Positions 14,957-17,700 of a DNA stretch of 17,700 nucleotides are shown here, piece after piece. Position 1 is the stretch's first letter; every line of letters begins with the position of its first letter. Made by a program: the position numbers and the translations under genes. The notes under the pieces were generated by a model. That model was not told where the DNA came from, did not search any database, and saw only the letters and a list, made by a program, of their open reading frames with translations. Origin of the DNA: Candidatus Desantisiibacteriota bacterium. GTDB taxonomy: Bacteria > UBA9089 > CG2-30-40-21. The DNA is taken from positions 1 through 17,700 of the forward strand of contig JACQYP010000052.1 in NCBI GenBank assembly GCA_016208205.1, read 5' to 3'.

Positions 14957-15005
14957 ACAGTCTATCCCTATATTCACAGGGACAAGCCTACCTGAGTAAC
15001 TACAA
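14957..15005. repeat. 49-bp dispersed repeat, copy 2
   Basis: This segment is 46/49 identical to 12558-12606 and lies 15 bp beyond the gyrA stop codon. Its hairpin core here is TCCCTGT-GAAT-ATAGGGA, where the one change gives a G-T pair. Both copies sit downstream of - strand genes in the same orientation. Confidence 0.85.
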
Positions 15006-15020
15006 TCCTGTAAACGCTTA

Positions 15021-17456
15021 TTATAATTGCTGCTGACTATCCGTCCCTTCCACCTTTTCTCCCACCGTAGCTACTGCTGTTACACGATCCTTGCCTGTTA
15101 GCTTAATCAGCCTTACCCCTTGAGTATTTCTGTTAATAACTGAGATTTCCTTTGCCCGACAGCGAATCATCTTCCCTGCCTCGGTCATGATAATTACCTC
15201 ATCCTCATCAGCTACCTCTCGGATAGCTATAACCTCACCATTTTTTTCTGTAATCTTAATATCAATGGTTCCGCTGCCACCTCTGGCCTGATCCCGATAC
15301 GCAGCAATCTTTGTCCTTTTACCATAGCCATTAGCTGTTACGGTCAACAGGATAAGATCTTCCTTGGCAACAACCATGCCGACTACTTCATCATGGCCGA
15401 TTATCTCACCATTCTCATCCTTTTGGTCTTTTAACCGTATCCCTGTTACCCCGATTGAACCCCGTGCAACAGACCTGACATCTGTTTCATTGAATCGGAT
15501 AGCCTTACCAAACTTGGTTGAGAGGATAACATCCTTATGCCCATCCGTAAGCTCTACTCGAATCAATTCATCCCCTGTATTCAGATTAATAGCAATTATC
15601 CCTGTAGACCTTGGACGGCTGTATTCCATTAATGAGGTTTTCTTGATTATCCCATTTTTCGTAGCCATCAAGAGATAGGAATCCTCGGTAAATTCCCTGA
15701 CCTGGACAGAGGCAGTAATTTTTTCGCCCGGCTCTAATTGGAACAGATTTACCAATGCCTTGCCCTTGGCTATTCGTCCTGCTTCAGGTATTTCGTGAAC
15801 CTTCAGCCAGTAAACCTTGCCCCTGGTGGTAAAGAAGAGGATGTGTTCATGGGTAGATGCTGTATAGACATGCTCAACAAAATCTTCTTCTCTGGTACTC
15901 ATGCCAACTACACCCTTACCACCCCTGTTTTGTGCCTGATAAACACTTGAGGCGATCCTCTTGATATACCCTGCATGAGAGATGGTGATAACCATTTCCT
16001 CTTCAGTAATCAGATCCTCTATATTAATCTCATCAGGCATCTCTGCAATTATTTGTGTTCGTCGGCCATTATTGTATTCTTTTTTTACCTCTAACAGATC
16101 CTTTTTAATTATTTCATCCACCTTTTTCTCAGAGGCAAGGATTGATCGGAGCTGTTCTATGATTCTTATAAGGTTCAGGTATTCGTCTTCTATCTTGGTT
16201 CTTTCCAATGCAGTCAACCTCTGGAGCTGCATCTCTAATATTGCCTGAGACTGTAATTCAGATAGTCCAAAATTATCGATTAATGCCCTTCTTGCCTCAG
16301 ATGGGCTTTTTGATGCCCGAATGGTAGCAATAACTGCATCAAGATTATCCAGGGCAATCTTAAAACCCTCTAAGATGTGTGCTCGTTCCTCTGCCTTTTT
16401 AAGCTCATATTTGGTGCGTCTGACAATAATAATACGGCGATGATTAATATAGTATTGGATCACTTGTTTAATATTTAATATCTGCGGCTGATTGTCTACC
16501 AGAGCAAGCATTATCACCCCAAAAGAGGTTTGAAGCCTGGTATGTTTATAAAGCTGATTCAAAACCACCCTTGCATCAGCATCCCTTTTTATCTCTATGA
16601 CAACCCTTAATCCCTCACGCTTCTTAATCAGTTCAGCCTTATTCACCTGATAGGGTATCTCTGTCACAATAATACTTTCCTTGCCTGACTTTGCTGTTTC
16701 AACGGTTGTTCTTGCTCTGGTCAGAACCTGCCCCCTGCCTGTCCGATATACTTGCTTGAGGTTTTCCTTGCCGAATATAATCGCTCCGGTTGGGAAATCA
16801 GGTCCCGGGATTTTTTCTATAAGCTCTTCTATGGTTATTTGTGGGTTATCAATAAGTTCAATAGTGGCATCAACTACCTCACCAAGGTTATGCGGAGGGA
16901 TATTAGTCGTCATTCCCACAGCAATCCCTGTGGAGCCATTAAGCAAAAGGTTTGGTACTCTTGATGGAAGGATAGAAGGTTCCTCGAGGCTTTCATCAAA
17001 GTTTGAAACAAAGTCAACGGTTTGAGAATCAATGTCTTTTAACATTTCTGCAGCTATCTTGGTCAATCGAGCCTCTGTATATCGCATAGCAGCAGCATTA
17101 TCACCATCAATAGAACCAAAGTTACCCTGACCGTCTACCAATGGGTATCGATAAGAGAAATCCTGAGCCATTCTAACCATGGTCTCATAAACAGCTGAAT
17201 CCCCATGAGGATGGTATTTACCAAGCACCTCTCCAACAACCCTGGCTGATTTCTTATACGGTTTATCATAGGTAAGACTGAGTTCGTTCATGGCATACAG
17301 AATACGACGGTGGACAGGTTTCAACCCATCCCTGACATCCGGCAGGGCACGCCCAACAATAACACTCATCGCATAATCAATGTATGAGCCTTTCATCTCA
17401 TCTTCTATGTATTTGGGTATTATCTTTTGATTAGATTGATCGTATATAATTGACAT
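15021..17456 (-). CDS. gyrA: DNA gyrase subunit A
   Basis: GyrA is the DNA-cutting and rejoining subunit of gyrase, working with GyrB to add negative supercoils. The N-terminal winged-helix and tower region shows [20 protein letters not shown], the quinolone-region [12 protein letters not shown] (Ser87, Glu91; a drug-sensitive-type pattern by analogy to E. coli Ser83/Asp87), and catalytic Tyr126 in AMRYTEAR. The C-terminal beta-pinwheel carries a GyrA-box-like QNRGGKG at 509-515, which supports gyrase rather than topoisomerase IV. The length of 811 residues is slightly short. The reason is visible: after VNKAELIKK (to residue 279) the protein goes straight to [14 protein letters not shown], whereas GyrA proteins normally have about 21 more residues here (IAELV...ISxLRDESD). 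The frame is kept. The start ATG is preceded by only a weak AAGAG site. A strong promoter lies just upstream. Confidence 0.95.
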   Translation of the reverse strand: MSIIYDQSNQKIIPKYIEDEMKGSYIDYAMSVIVGRALPDVRDGLKPVHRRILYAMNELSLTYDKPYKKSARVVGEVLGKYHPHGDSAVYETMVRMAQDFSYRYPLVDGQGNFGSIDGDNAAAMRYTEARLTKIAAEMLKDIDSQTVDFVSNFDESLEEPSILPSRVPNLLLNGSTGIAVGMTTNIPPHNLGEVVDATIELIDNPQITIEELIEKIPGPDFPTGAIIFGKENLKQVYRTGRGQVLTRARTTVETAKSGKESIIVTEIPYQVNKAELIKKREGLRVVIEIKRDADARVVLNQLYKHTRLQTSFGVIMLALVDNQPQILNIKQVIQYYINHRRIIIVRRTKYELKKAEERAHILEGFKIALDNLDAVIATIRASKSPSEARRALIDNFGLSELQSQAILEMQLQRLTALERTKIEDEYLNLIRIIEQLRSILASEKKVDEIIKKDLLEVKKEYNNGRRTQIIAEMPDEINIEDLITEEEMVITISHAGYIKRIASSVYQAQNRGGKGVVGMSTREEDFVEHVYTASTHEHILFFTTRGKVYWLKVHEIPEAGRIAKGKALVNLFQLEPGEKITASVQVREFTEDSYLLMATKNGIIKKTSLMEYSRPRSTGIIAINLNTGDELIRVELTDGHKDVILSTKFGKAIRFNETDVRSVARGSIGVTGIRLKDQKDENGEIIGHDEVVGMVVAKEDLILLTVTANGYGKRTKIAAYRDQARGGSGTIDIKITEKNGEVIAIREVADEDEVIIMTEAGKMIRCRAKEISVINRNTQGVRLIKLTGKDRVTAVATVGEKVEGTDSQQQL

Positions 17457-17499
17457 TTATCTCTTTTTCCCTTCCCCTTAGCAGCTTGAATTTTACATA

Positions 17500-17528
17500 A
17501 ATATATCATATAAACGATAAAAAGTCAA
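17500..17528 (-). promoter_or_regulatory. Sigma70-type promoter of gyrA
   Basis: On the - strand TTGACT (17528-17523) is separated by 17 bases from TATATT (17505-17500). Transcription would start near 17493, giving a leader of about 37 bases before the gyrA ATG at 17456. The surrounding DNA is AT-rich. Confidence 0.75.
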
Positions 17529-17576
17529 GATATTTGTAGGGGACTGAATATTCGATATAGGAGAGCGTTGCATAGC

Positions 17577-17602
17577 CTCTCCCATAGAATCTATGGAGGA
17601 GG
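17577..17602. repeat. Imperfect hairpin upstream of gyrA
   Basis: CCATAG-AAT-CTATGG (17582-17596) forms a perfect 6-bp stem, extended by CCTC/GAGG-type pairing to about 17577-17602 with two mismatches. It resembles the other short palindromes of the window. The rest of 17530-17700 shows no gene: no ORF of useful length, and no clear second promoter. Confidence 0.5.
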
Positions 17603-17700
17603 GTGGTTCCCAAGAAGAAAATTTGTCATAGTATGCTTCTGCTTGACATTTTTGAGTACCATAAGTGTTTTCAAAGGGTCATTTATCAATATATACAAAG

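Noticed and set aside
17643..17648. TTGACA on the + strand as a promoter for a gene to the right
   Set aside because: No acceptable -10 box lies 16-18 bases downstream and no gene is visible before the window ends.

Overview
The window looks like a contig from an uncultivated, probably Gram-negative, candidate-phylum-type bacterium. Base composition is moderate and the standard code is used. Evidence for this: a very long secreted protein built from DUF11 and Ig-like domains with a C-terminal domain of the T9SS-sorting/FlgD-Ig kind, several radical SAM enzymes, and many short palindromic repeats scattered between and inside genes. I cannot name a phylum with confidence. There are no rRNA, tRNA, CRISPR, phage or transposase genes in view.

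Layout. The left 4 kb is on the + strand and carries three radical SAM genes in a row: the 3' end of a radical SAM/SPASM protein (3-518), a complete radical SAM/SPASM maturase-like protein (581-2248), and a B12-binding radical SAM protein (2467-3996, TTG start). Such sets often modify peptides or lipids, but no precursor peptide is visible here. The rest is on the - strand and transcribed right to left: gyrA (15021-17456) behind a good sigma70-type promoter, then a class A penicillin-binding protein (12766-14882), then a 2770-residue secreted repeat protein (4152-12464). The two blocks converge near 4.0-4.15 kb.

Two conserved genes carry clean internal deletions. The PBP lacks the stretch between its SxxK and SxN motifs and changes frame there, so the transpeptidase is split over two ORFs. 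GyrA lacks about 21 residues (the usual IAELV...RDESD stretch) but stays in frame. Either this lineage has unusual alleles or the assembly has lost short segments.

The most distinctive non-gene feature is a population of small inverted-repeat elements of several families. Many sit at gene ends or inside coding sequence: one supplies the last residues of the first radical SAM gene, one lies in frame in the N-terminal part of the second, a 66-bp hairpin unit is tandemly repeated in that gene's 3' end (22-residue repeats), and one supplies the stop codon of the third. A 49-bp sequence occurs downstream of gyrA and downstream of the PBP with a third, inverted, partial copy. A 12-bp motif follows the stop codons of both the PBP and the giant gene at exactly the same 5-nt distance. 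Reading these as mobile or conserved palindromic elements that can be domesticated as protein segments is my inference.
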